A stretch of 64,000 nt of DNA from Rugalucina vietnamica. Lineage: Eukaryota; Mollusca; Bivalvia; Lucinida; Lucinidae. How positions within the stretch are numbered: the stretch's first letter is position 1; each line of letters opens with the position of its first letter. Where the stretch lies: positions 26,807,621 to 26,871,620 of the forward strand of contig OZ024870.1 of assembly GCA_964017185.1 (NCBI GenBank). Reading direction: 5' to 3'. Made by a program: the position numbers and the translations under genes. The notes below the pieces were generated by a model. That model did no database searches. It saw only the letters and a program-made list of their open reading frames with translations, and was not told the origin of the DNA. Below are positions 47,873-58,282 of the stretch, in pieces.

Positions 47873-49189
47873 GGTAACGGGTCGTTTCGGCCGTGAGTCG
47901 TTTCAGCCTTGAGTCGTTTCGGCCTGGGTCGTTTCGGACTGAGACGATTCGACCATGGGTCGTTTCGGCCAATTTTGGTGAGTCGTTTCGGCCTGATTTT
48001 TTATTCAATCCGTATATACTATATTATATACTATATACTATATTATATACTTTATGCAAGATGTGTATGCTCTACGAGGCTAGTTAACCATGCAGCCAGT
48101 CTTGCAAGGGTACTTGGGTCTATTACAGGGTGAAAAATTGCATCTTTATTCAATTAAAAACGATAGAGAAACTACAATGGTCATTTATATGGCGTCATGG
48201 TTTATAAAACAAAAAAGCACAAACGGTTTAATTACATAATTTTCCTTACATTTTTCTCATCTTAAACTAAACATCATTTTGAAAAAAAAAAAGTAAACTT
48301 TAGAGATTTCTGGAGTAATGCCTGTATCAAACAGAAATGAAACCAGTTAATGCAATCTAAGCATTACATGTACAATGCAAACAGCAACTTAACAATCCCA
48401 TCTCAGAGAATTCTAAGAAGTGTATATAAAATCTCATTCTGTAAACATAGTACATGTATCTAATAGAATTTGACTCTCAAACTAAAAGATTCAGCTGTAA
48501 CAAAATTTGAGTTTTTTCATAACTTTTTAAAGCTACCATTTTAACGGCATTTAAAATCTCTTTCCAAAGTCGCATAAGAAAACCAACAATATGCATAGGC
48601 GAAAACAAAGGCGCAGGTATCTGCACAGCTGAACAGCGCCTTTGTTTTCGCTACAAAGATAGTACAATCATTCTTCTTCTTAAATCCGAAATTTCAAGAC
48701 TGTGGCCTGCTTATGTGACTTACAGGCTGGTTTGCGATGGACCTGGTCGGATTCCAAAACTGTTGTTTTTATTCATGCGTAGACTCAAATTAAATTGACA
48801 AGCACACGTTTTCTCATTCATTCATTCATCCCCTCAACCCTATCAATCCTTTCTATTGCCAGTACTAATCATTAAATGTTAATGGGAACTTCTTTCCGAG
48901 ACACTAAGAATAGTGAGGCTGGAACTGTGACTACAATACTTTCAAAACACCCCACATGCATACATCATGTATATGTCCACGAAAACGCATGTACTCAAGA
49001 TCGATTTACTTTGAGTTATTACTTACCTGAAGATTTCCATATACTTTGGCCGAAACGACTCAGGGCCGAATCAACTCACCCAGAAAATTGGCCGAAACGA
49101 CCCACCTACCAAGGCCGAAATGACCCACCCCCAAAATTGGCCGAAACGACCCAGGCTGAAACGACCCAGGGCCGAAACGACGCGGATTC
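47873..49189. mobile_element. GTCGTTTCGGCC motif element, copy 1 (1317 bp)
   Basis: Perfect 8-bp duplication TCACAGAA at 47865-47872 and 49190-49197. The left end GGTAACGGGTCGTTTCGG is followed by repeated GTCGTTTCGGCC words, and the right end mirrors it with GGCCGAAACGAC words. The left 360 bp match copy 2, and the middle does not. A MITE-A (48568-48790) is nested inside. Confidence 0.92.
48568..48790 (-). mobile_element. MITE-A nested inside the GTCGTTTCGGCC element
   Basis: Left end decayed (GTCGCATAAGAAAACC), right TTCATGCGTAGACTC. Palindrome partly deleted (GCGCAGGTATCTGCACAGCT). Confidence 0.82.
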
Positions 49190-49224
49190 TCACAGAATAA
49201 GGCTAGAAGATTGAAATTTGGAAT

Positions 49225-49320
49225 AAGAAGACAGGCCATCAGAGTAATCTGGGAATTTTCAGTGGATGCAATGCCACTGAATGCCACCTCTTTGACTCGA
49301 TTTCAACATATTTGGCAAAT
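49225..49320. repeat. Short repeat shared with the LINE region
   Basis: AATCTGGGAATTTTCAGTGG and GCAATGCC also occur at 53438-53500 within the LINE fragment, over about 60 bp. Confidence 0.55.
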
Positions 49321-49544
49321 TAGAATAACTGAGAATACGTGAACGGTTTCCAATCATTTAAAATCCTCGCGAGAGGATGATGCAGCATACATATATATAG
49401 AAAGAAAATGCTATAAAATATTATGTATATTATTATATTCCATGAAGAAATCGAGGTTTTAGCAAAAGTCAAAAACCTGGATGGGCAGCTCAAGCTTGCC
49501 TCGGCAGGTTCTTTCAAACCCAACCCCAATTATCTGCACAACAG

Positions 49545-50355
49545 TAGGGATAATCACTATCCGCATGGGCTGAGGCTATCCGCACGACGGTCGTGCCGAT
49601 AAGCGGCGTTATCCGCACGACGGTCGTGCCGATAAGCGGCGTTATCGGCCCGACCGTCGTGCGGATAGCCAATGCTACAGGTATTGGCTATCGGCACGAC
49701 GGGAGTATAAGATTTTCTAACAAGCTTACGCATGCATTAAACTATTAATTTGTCATTAAATAAATTAATTATAAGTTTAGCTATTGAAATACATTCGAAA
49801 TTAACATTTTTGTTAATTGTGAATAAGAAAACTAGTTTGATTTGATTAATTCAGTTAATGTAAACTGAATCACAGTAGATTTTCTAACAGCCAGCGGAGA
49901 AAAATATAACCATTGCAAATTTTCTTTAATTGTGTTACTGAAATGTTTCCATACACCATTGTTAAAATCAAAGGCTGTTTATTCTTTTGGATTACCGCAT
50001 TATTTTATTATTTAGGTTTCGATAATTAATCTCATTTACGCATACGCATGACTAATTTTTACAGGTAAATTCACAGGTCACCGGAGTAAGCCAATTTCAG
50101 CAAAATAACAATTTTGTTAATAATTAAAAAGTAAAAAATCCTACATGTGTAATATTCTGTTTCAGTTTTGAAGCCGGTGTAATATATTTATCAACTTAAA
50201 ATGTATCCATTTCTAAACATTTTTAACATTTGGATATCGATTTTCCTGTCATGCGGATAACGCCGCTTATCCGCACGACGGTCGTGCCGATAAGCAGCGT
50301 TATCGGCACGACCGTCGTGCGGATAGCCAGTGTCATCCGCATGACCATCATGTGT
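49545..50355. mobile_element. Element with CGACGGTCGTGC motif ends
   Basis: The left cluster (49550-49705) and right cluster (50252-50350) are made of TATCCGCACGACGGTCGTGC and GATAAGCGGCGTTATC words, themselves palindromic and mutually inverted. The ~540-bp A+T-rich middle is non-coding. Lies between the two GTCGTTTCGGCC elements. Confidence 0.78.
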
Positions 50356-51259
50356 GCAGCCATGTCACTATTATCTCTTCAAAATCGTAAAGATTGAGTG
50401 ATGAAATATAAATGTCTGAAGAAAAGCAATAAATGACTTCACGTTGTTTCTCGGTAAATGTTTTGATCTTCATCCTTATTGCATTTACTTCCTAGTTCTC
50501 CACACAAAAATAATGACAATAAATCGAAATATCACCAAACTGCGTCAATTTTCTAAACCCTTACCAACTCCAAATCTGGAGCTGTTGTCTGTCTTTGACC
50601 AAACAGTCATTTTTTCTAACAAACACAACACTACATGATCAAAATTGAATAATTAACTGTGCTGATTGTTCAGTTTTGTTGAATGTCGGCCATTTAATAT
50701 CACGTGACTAAACATTCTTCCTGGTTTGAGTCCTACGAGTTACCGCACGGTAACGGGTCGTTTCGGCCGTGAGTCGTTTCGGCCTTGAGTCGTTTCGGCC
50801 GTGGGTCGTTTCGGCCTGGGTCGTTTCGGCCTGAGTCGATTCGGCCATGGGTCGTTTCGGCCAATTTTGGTGAGTCGTTTCGGCCTGATTTTTTATTCAA
50901 TCCATATATACTATATTATATACTTTATGCAAGATGTGTATGCTATACGAGGCTAGTTTTCCATGCAGCCAGTCTTGCAAGGGTACTTGGGTCTATTACA
51001 GGGTGAAAAAAAGCATCTTTATTCAATTAAAAACGATAGAGAAACTACAATGGCCATTTATATGGCGTCATGGTTTATAAAACAAAAAAGCACAAACGGT
51101 TTAATTTCTATTTACTTTAAGCTGACAAATTAAAGCGATAAGCACGTGTTTTCACGCTTAATTTGAGTAAATTAATAACCAGTTACCATGGATGAGCAAT
51201 GATGATTAACGACGCGAGTTTTCACACCTTGATAATCACACTTATAATAAGATCACAAA

Positions 51260-51390
51260 CAGACATTACCAAAACTTGTCCATATAATATACAGATTTTT
51301 TCAAGTGTAATTTCGTTATAATATAAATAATATTTTTATATATTGTTACTCAAAACATTGATTGTGAATACTTGTTAGAACCACATCACT
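51260..51390 (+). mobile_element. Family K fragment inside copy 2
   Basis: ACATTACCAAAACTTGTCCA, CTCAAAACATTGATTGTGA and GTTAGAACCACATC match the left half of the 26636 copy. Confidence 0.55.
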
Positions 51391-52184
51391 TTTGAATCAT
51401 TAAATGCTATGGGGTTTTTGATGGGGAATAAAAGAAAAACTGAAAATTGCATTTCATGCAGCATCATGCTCATCCTTGTGTTAAAAATACATTCGGGTCG
51501 AATTCGTTTCCATAGACAACTGTCACTGTGTTACTCAATCATGTGCTTTATCATTTTTAAATGCTGTACATAATCTTGCATGAACTATATTTTATTTTAT
51601 TTAGAGATAAATCAATGTTATTATACCTTAGAAACTAACTTTTAATGTTTTAGCTATAAATTAACTCATTTTAAGGTTGTGTCATCGAATTATTTTAGCA
51701 AATTTATCACTCAGCTGTGTGCTTTTATCATTTAACGGTTGTAAACTTGCTTGTGCTGGAATTAAATTTTTTTATTTAGAATTAAACATTTTTTATATCT
51801 TAGAAAACGCACTTTTAATTTTTGCAAAACCGTTTTAGCTAGAAACAAATTAATTTTAAAACTGTGCCCTCCAAATTGTTTTATAAAAATAAGATTATTT
51901 GTATGATTAGGCCTACTTGCATTACACATTTATTAGTTTGACATTTTATTATTACTCGTATTTGTTTAAATTTCAGTAGAAAATAATGCTAATAAAGCTA
52001 TTGTTGTACATTTTATGAAGTTGCTTTGATCTTTGTAACCAGTTTTGCAAGAATTAAAAATATGAATAAATTCTTTAATTGCTTTTATGTCTGAAAAACG
52101 TAGTCTAACCCCCAACAAAGACTCATTGATTGCTCCATAATTGGATACAATTATCTACTCTAATCAACCTCAAGATAACAAAAG

Positions 52185-52345
52185 GGTACGTGCGATTTGG
52201 CAAAAGTACGACTTGACCAATTATAAAGTACGAGTTGACCAAAGTAAAAAGTACGAGTTGACTATGGTAAAATGCGGTACGAGTTTTTTTTAGTACGAGT
52301 CGACCACAGTACGAGAAAAAAAGTACGAGTTGACCAGCACCCCAT
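52185..52345. mobile_element. End of a GTACGAGTTGACC motif element
   Basis: Five or more copies of AAGTACGAGTTGACC-like words. The segment aligns over its length, inverted, with 56405-56540, including the flank TTACTCTAAT. Only one end was found here. Confidence 0.72.
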
Positions 52346-52879
52346 GTCTCTACCCAAGCTATTTCTTCATCTTATTAGTCTAGATATTCTTTGGCCGAAA
52401 CAACTCAGGGCCGAATCGACTCACCCAGAAAATTGGCCGAAACGACCCACCTACCAAGGCCGAAACGACCCACCCCTAAAAATTGGCCGAAACGACCCAG
52501 GCCGAAACGACTCAGGCCGAAACGACCCAGGGCCGAAACGACCCGGATTCTACCGCACAATACTGAAATGCCAAATCATTATTATTTTGAATGTATTATC
52601 CTCCAACCATTGAGAGCACCTCGCTTGTCACCGAATAACCGAATAACGTCAATAGAACTACACTGCCCGCTACCAACCATCATCTTAACATACACTTTTA
52701 CTGTATTCCCATCATTGAAGTTATCTTTTTTCCCCTTTTCGAGAAGAGAAGCCAGTGCTGGTGGTTAATTCACACCAACACCCCACCCATTCACCCCACC
52801 TACCTTCACCGCACACAAAACCCAAAATGTCGTTCTTTGGTTGCTTCATCAACAATCTTGGAAGTTTCCTTTAGAACCG

Positions 52880-53850
52880 ATCAATTAATTGTAACAGCAG
52901 AATAACGGGGATGATTGTGGTCGCGCAAAATCGATTTAAAAGCGTCCAGTAATTTCAATACTGACAGTTCCAAGACGGTTCTGCTGTGATTTATCTTATC
53001 TTCAAGTGTAATTAATGAATGTTTAATGGGTAGGAAAACTCCATCACCCCTTCTGTATTTCATACCTTTTCTGAAAATTGAATAGTGTTCAGTATAAAAA
53101 AAAATCACAATTATAGTGGTTGTCGTTCAACCACGACTCAATACCTGCAATGGTGTCTGGTTTAATTTGATCTGTGAAATACTAGTATTTTAGCTCTGTA
53201 TTTTTGTGAACCACAGACCTGCAGTTCATGTTTACAATGGTTAGGCGTTTAGGACTGCGTTTGGGTATATCTGCATATATCGTAGGCTGGGTGCATTTGG
53301 TATTTTTGGCGATGAGGTTGCCTTTGGTTTGACGGAGTATCAGGTAAGTTTGAGGTGTTTGTCGGGTCAGTTATGCAGGTTTGCGCTGTCCAATGAGTGG
53401 AACTATCGGAAAAGGTATCTAGTGATTCAAACAGGCTATAAGACTAATCTGGGAATTTTCAGTGGTCGCAATGCCTATGGCTTTTGACTCAATATAACAA
53501 ATGCTTTATCACCAAATCCCTAACAATATGTATAGAACCATGCATCGCACATGTCGCAGTTATCACATAACAGTGACATAACATCGGACCAGGTAACCTC
53601 TTGATTACAATGGCCACATGGGTATGTGGTTTTGTATGAGAGTGTTTGACTTATATCAGTTGAATAAGGGCTTGATTTTAAAGCAACATCTGATGAAACT
53701 GAAAGCAATAATACACTGAGATAAAGTAAGAGAGTATGGTGTTTTGTACAGATATTTTGACGTGGAAACCTTTTCAGGTTTGGAAAAACGAAATAGACGC
53801 TGCATGTTGTAAATAGTTTACCCGAGGGTATCAGGTATGTGCTCTGCATG
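52880..53850 (-). pseudogene. LINE fragment: PHD-like zinc finger and endonuclease start
   Basis: The minus strand reads YPCGHCNQEVTWSDV..LLCDNC..WFYTYC (53520-53640), a PHD-type Cys/His cluster as found before the endonuclease in many animal non-LTR retrotransposons. Further on come LTIVNMNCRSV (about 53240), IKPDTIAGIESWLNDNHYN (about 53140), then FRKGMKYRRGDGVFLPIKHS (about 53040), typical of APE-type endonuclease segments. Stops and frame shifts separate them and no reverse transcriptase follows. It is a dead, truncated copy. Confidence 0.8.
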
Positions 53851-54007
53851 TGGATATGCCGAATGAGATGATCTGTGCCACTACCAGTACATTTATGACT
53901 GTTAACATTAAATAAATGGCGTCACCATTTTCTTTGAAATACAGCGGTGATTCTGTCTTTGATGTACATTCATACACGTCATCACACAGGACATTGCGCA
54001 GTACACA

Positions 54008-54950
54008 TATGAGCCCTGTCATGAGAAAACCAACATTGTTGTTTCCAAACAGGTCTGACACAAACCGAGCTGTACTAGCACAGAAGATCGTTAGAGGCTG
54101 GAAATTTTAGATTTAAGAAGAAGAGGAATTGTGTAAAGGGGTGGTATCCCTTGGAAATATGCAAATTTCAAACTCGAGACTTTGTGAATCGAGTAAGTGT
54201 TAGGTATATAGCGCAGTAAACCACCCTTGGTGGATGAGCATGCTTTTCCACCGACGGGGTTTGCTGTGGCTTAGCTCGGCTGTTCGTTACATTTGGTGGC
54301 AGCGGTGGGATGATGACAACCGCCAGACCGGGGTAAGACTCGGGACGAGTCATCTCGGAGGGGGAAGTAATGTGGCGGGATAGCCTCCCTTGAAAAATAT
54401 GTTGGTGCAACGTATTAGCGGCATATTGAGTGCTTGTAATATGCAAATTTCAAACTCGAAACTTTGTGAATCGGGTGGGTGTTGGGTATATAGCGCAGTA
54501 AACCACCCTTGGTGGATGAGCATGCTTTTCCGCCGACGGGGTTTGCTGTGGCTTAGCTCGGCTGTTCGTTACATTTGGTGGCAGCGGTGGGATGATGACA
54601 AATGCCAGACCGGGGTTGCCTTACCCATGTAGTCCCCAGGCCAAGACTCGGGACGATTCTTCTCGGAGGGGGAAGTAATATAACGGGGTAGTCTCCCTTG
54701 GAAATATGCAAATTTCAAACTCGAGACTTTGTGAATCGAGTAAGTGTTACTGTAGGTATATAGCGCAGTAAACCACCCTTGGTGTATGAGCCTGCTTTTC
54801 CACCGACGGGGTTTGCTGTGGCTTAGCTCGGCTGTTCGTTACAATTGTACTAGCAGTGTAGCGAAAACAAAGGTGAGATCAGCTTCGCAGTTACTGTGAA
54901 GCTGATTTGCATCTTTGTTGTCGCATATGCAAAATGTGGAGTTCGTGATG
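54008..54950 (+). mobile_element. MITE-A copy split by a miniature LTR retrotransposon
   Basis: Left part 54008-54131 (GAGCCCTGTCATGAG..GAGGAATTG), right part 54844-54950 (ATTGTACTAGCAGTGTAGCG.. with palindrome CTTCGCAGTTACTGTGAAG). The host word GGAATTGTACTATCCG is split at ATTG. Confidence 0.9.
54132..54843 (+). mobile_element. TRIM: miniature LTR retrotransposon with three LTRs
   Basis: LTR1 54132-54291, LTR2 54371-54573 and LTR3 54679-54843 share TATGCAAATTTCAAACTCGA, GTATATAGCGCAGTAAACCA and GGCTTAGCTCGGCTGTTCGT. LTR1 starts TGTAA and LTR3 ends TTACA. The two internal regions are only 79 and 105 bp. Each begins TTTGGTGGCAGCGGTGGGAT, a typical primer-binding-site position and sequence, and ends GGAGGGGGAAG, a polypurine tract. 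ATTG (4 bp) is duplicated outside (54128-54131, 54844-54847). No gag or pol is present. LTR2 carries an extra ~40 bp after CCTCCCTT. Confidence 0.92.
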
Positions 54951-55720
54951 GTGCTGTCTGTACAATGCCATTACAAAAGAACTGGAATGGTGAACATAGA
55001 CACAACACTACACAAAAAATGTTAGATAGACAGGGGCGGGGTTAGCTTCGTCATGGTGGCAACTACCGAAGTAGGGAAAAACAAGCAAATGAGCCCAAGT
55101 GCAAGTTACATTAAAAGTAAAGCTCAAGACTGAGGATTATAGCGAGACATATTGATAGATAAAGACAATGATATTTCAGGAAGTTGGGCCAGTAAATGGG
55201 GCACGCGATTCCAACCTGTCAAATACAGCACGATGCAGCTGATAAACAAACTGATAAATAAAGTTGAGACCTCTTACACATTGAGGATACAGTTCTAGAA
55301 AACGTTGAGAGTATTAAATACCTAATATAATCCTGATTTATATCGTATTATATATTCGCAGTGTTCCGTCGTTGAATTTTCGACGCACCTCGATTTAACC
55401 CCGAGTAAAGGTGTAACCACAATCAGACCCCAGTGACAGAAAAACACTGCCCGCCATCAACCACTACATTAAATTTACTGTATTCCCGTCACTGAAGCTA
55501 TCCCTCCCTTTTACATATTCACAACTTGCTACTCGCCACTACTGCATAGTACCATTGTACCCAATCCCCACATACAGTAATGGCGAGGGCTGTCTGAGGT
55601 GGAGGAGAGTCAGAACATATCTCGGCATACCCGGGATATGTCTGTGAAGCCACCGTATCCGCCTTGCGACGGTCAAACCACACATTTCGACGGGTAAATT
55701 TATTTCTTCATCTGAAAGTA
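54951..55720. other. Intergenic or intronic DNA, nothing recognised
   Basis: Mixed-complexity DNA between the TRIM-bearing MITE-A and the TLLGKS-type repeat. No conserved coding block, TIR pair or tandem repeat was seen. Confidence 0.45.
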
Positions 55721-55724
55721 AGAA

Positions 55725-55935
55725 TAGAGGGATCAGGAATCGATGCAATTAAATTTAAAGCCAACATAGACACTAGCTGGGAAAGAAAATACATAAAACA
55801 CAACAAAACATTTTTCCGACAACACACTCGAAGAGCAGAATGACTAGCTCTTTCCCAACAAGGTAGTCATCCGGCTAAGTTTCAACAGGAACGAAAGGCA
55901 ACGAGCACGACAGAGAGGCAGGCACAATAAACAGT
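55725..55935 (-). repeat. Dispersed repeat with [13 protein letters not shown] frame, copy 2
   Basis: Aligns with 8698-8905. The minus strand carries TTLLGKS and LNLIASIPDPS-like words, with stops. Followed by three direct repeats of CCTGGGACA..TTATCGTTTTTCTGGGGACAA (55963-56085). Confidence 0.55.
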
Positions 55936-55954
55936 AGTATAATGAAGATAAACC

Positions 55955-56090
55955 ACTTTTTCTGGGACATCGATTATCGTTTTTACTGGGGACAAGTACG
56001 TATGACGAAGATAAACCAATTTTCCTGGGACACAACTTATCGTTTTTCTGGGGACAACGCCGGAAACTATTTTTCCCGGGACATCCTCGA
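55955..56090. repeat. Short tandem repeat CTGGGACA/CTGGGGACAA
   Basis: About three diverged ~70-bp units, each with GATAAACCA.TTTTCTGGGACA and ATCGTTTTTACTGGGGACAA. Confidence 0.7.
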
Positions 56091-56404
56091 ATTCATAAAG
56101 AAAGAAAATTAAATAAAAACAAACAAGTATTTTTCTCATAGTAGGACACAGCTCACTAGAAAACTTCCCCGCTCTTTCGTTACTGTACTCAGGCGTGGAA
56201 ATACCGCGATCTTCAAGATCTTTTTTTTTTCGCGAGGTTGTTGTAGTAGTATAAATTGTCGCTGACAAAGGCTAATATTAAAAAGCAATGCAGAAGGCCT
56301 CCACCTCTTCAAATGCTTGTCATTAACAAGATCGACGGTAGACTTTCAAACCCGGTGTTAAAATTTAAGATATTTTATAATTCTTCAAAATTTTATGTAC
56401 TGGA

Positions 56405-57085
56405 TCGGGTGCTGGTCAACTCATACTTATTTTTTTCTCGTACTGTGATCCTTATTTTACGGCCTTAGTCAACTCGTACTTTTACCTGTGGTCAACTCAT
56501 ACTTTTTAATTCGTCAACTCGCAACGTAACCTTTTGTTATAAAAATAATTAGAGTAATTAGAGTACATAATTATATGCAATTGCAAAGTAATCTAAGATA
56601 TACAGATACATTCAAGCACCATTTACAGTCTTAAAAGTATGCGTATTACATTTACGTTGAACAGGTAACAAAAATGATGCTTATATTTGCTAAAATGATT
56701 CAGATGTCACATTAAAATGAATTTACTTGTTGCTAAAACAACCAGAGGGGCACACGGTTAAAATGGTTAATATCTTATTTCCTTTACCCTATCACATGCC
56801 ACAGGTGTCACTCTGTATGCCATATTGCCTCCATATATATGATTTTACTACATAAAATAATGCAAATTTCAAATTTCTTTTTTCTTTCATTGCCAATTTA
56901 CAGTGTTTGATTAAATATTAATATTTTCACATTTTATATCCATTGAAATGTATCATTATCATAAGAAGAACGTGTTGACGAAGAAAAAAGTATGAGATGA
57001 CTTGGGGCACAAGTCAACTCCAGCATGAGTTGACCAATGGAAAAGTACGAATTAACTAGGGACAAGTTGACCATAAACAACGGGT
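56405..57085. mobile_element. Element with GTACGAGTTGACC motif ends
   Basis: The left end has GGTCAACTCATACTT, GTCAACTCGTACTTTT and variants (56412-56525). The right end has the inverted words AAGTATGAGATGAC, GAGTTGACC and AAGTACGAATTAAC (56985-57080). The A+T-rich middle is non-coding. It lies 1.1 kb upstream of the CFAP206 start codon. Confidence 0.78.
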
Positions 57086-57089
57086 TCGA

Positions 57090-58144
57090 TTGCCTTTGTA
57101 CAGGGTTAAATTGCCAAACAAGTGGTGGTGTGAATTTTCGATTTTCCATCTCCCCTCACCAAACGATACAAAGATCACGGAATTTTACGATCTCAATCCC
57201 GCCGTTTTCCAGAAGATCGTGTTAAACAGCGATATTAACAAGATCGCGGTATTCGACGTTTCCTCGTTTTTTCTCTTTGCTACAACGGATTTCCATATCT
57301 GCACGATCATCGAACCAATAGTCCAGTAAACATTTGGCATTTCGATCCACTGTTACCAGGGACGGGTAAACAATATGGTGGATTTTCTTTGAAAATAATT
57401 TGAGTGATACACTTTTGTTTTAAAAGAGGTGTGCATACGTGTATTTTCCGGTTTGCAAATTCGAAACAACACACTATTCTGTAGTGTCTAGTTTTGCATC
57501 TCTAAAGCCTTCAAAAGCGCCACAAAAACTGAAATTTATTGATTTTTTTTAAAACAAAATATTAGTGTTTTTTTTTTTACTGTAGATAGTGTAGTTGCGA
57601 AACCTCACTCTACTACGTTCCGTTGCGGACCTTGGTGGATTTATTTAATCAAACAATTGCCATTTCATTTTATGATGAATAAACAGGATTACACATGGTT
57701 GACACGTGCTGAGTGCATCCGAACTCGACCTACTAAAAAGTGATTTTTTTCGCTATAAAACTTATGCTATGAATTTTCGTTGAAAAGGGCAAATTTTCTC
57801 TTAAAAAAGGTTCACAAACCTTGTGAATATACGGGTGGTGATACTCAGGTTCGTTCAAGTTGGCGACTGGACTGGGAATATCCGATTGTAAATCCCGCCA
57901 TTTTCTACAAGTTGAAACTGGCTTCAGGTTGCCCGTCGGACAAGTTGCTGTCTGGATCTTATTTCTAACACTGCCACAACATGAAAATTAAGCTTAAATG
58001 GCAAAACTGTTGCAAACTTGTCTCTAACTAGTCGCCATTTAGCCTCTATGAGTTACATTACATGGAGATTCTACTGTCAGTAGCTCAAAATACCTTTTCA
58101 TCTCACCTTTTATGTGCATATTCATTATAATTACTCTTTTTCAG
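57090..58144. other. CFAP206 5' region
   Basis: About 1 kb that should contain the CFAP206 promoter and non-coding first exon, since the coding exon is preceded by a splice acceptor at 58144. I see no TATA box or repeat that fixes the start. Coding-like words were not recognised. Confidence 0.4.
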
Positions 58145-58282
58145 ATATAGATTGCAAGCTACTAAGAAATAAAGATGTCACGAGCACAAGCAGAGAGCGT
58201 GATAAAGAATATCATCCGTGAAATAGCTCAGGAATGTGCCAGTAAAGGACAGGCTGTGTCAGAGACACTTGTTGCTTTTATG
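58145..58282 (+). CDS. CFAP206: CFAP206 exon with start codon
   Basis: The acceptor CTTTTTCAG ends at 58144. Thirty bases of 5' UTR precede ATG 58175 (AAAGATG). It encodes MSRAQAESVIKNIIREIAQE then CASKGQAVSETLVAFM, like the vertebrate N-terminus. The donor GTAAAATT follows the ATG codon of AFM. Confidence 0.94.

Larger units (their letters stand above)
47807..49235 (+). mobile_element. MITE-A copy split by the GTCGTTTCGGCC element
   Basis: Left part 47807-47872 (ATGAGAAAGCCAGTC..AGTCACAGAA). The right part from 49190 (TCACAGAATAAGGCTAGAAG) continues the same body for about 40 bp. The TCACAGAA junction is duplicated by the insertion. Confidence 0.85.
50749..52550. mobile_element. GTCGTTTCGGCC motif element, copy 2 (1802 bp)
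   Basis: Perfect 8-bp duplication TACCGCAC at 50741-50748 and 52551-52558. Eight motif copies at the left end (50757-50890) and eight inverted at the right (52392-52545), each set with one GTCGATTCGGCC-type variant. Contains part of a GTACGAGTTGACC element at 52185-52345. Confidence 0.94.

Noticed and set aside
49060..52768. Arg/Phe-rich frames over the GTCGTTTCGGCC clusters
   Set aside because: They are readings of the subterminal motif arrays in both orientations.
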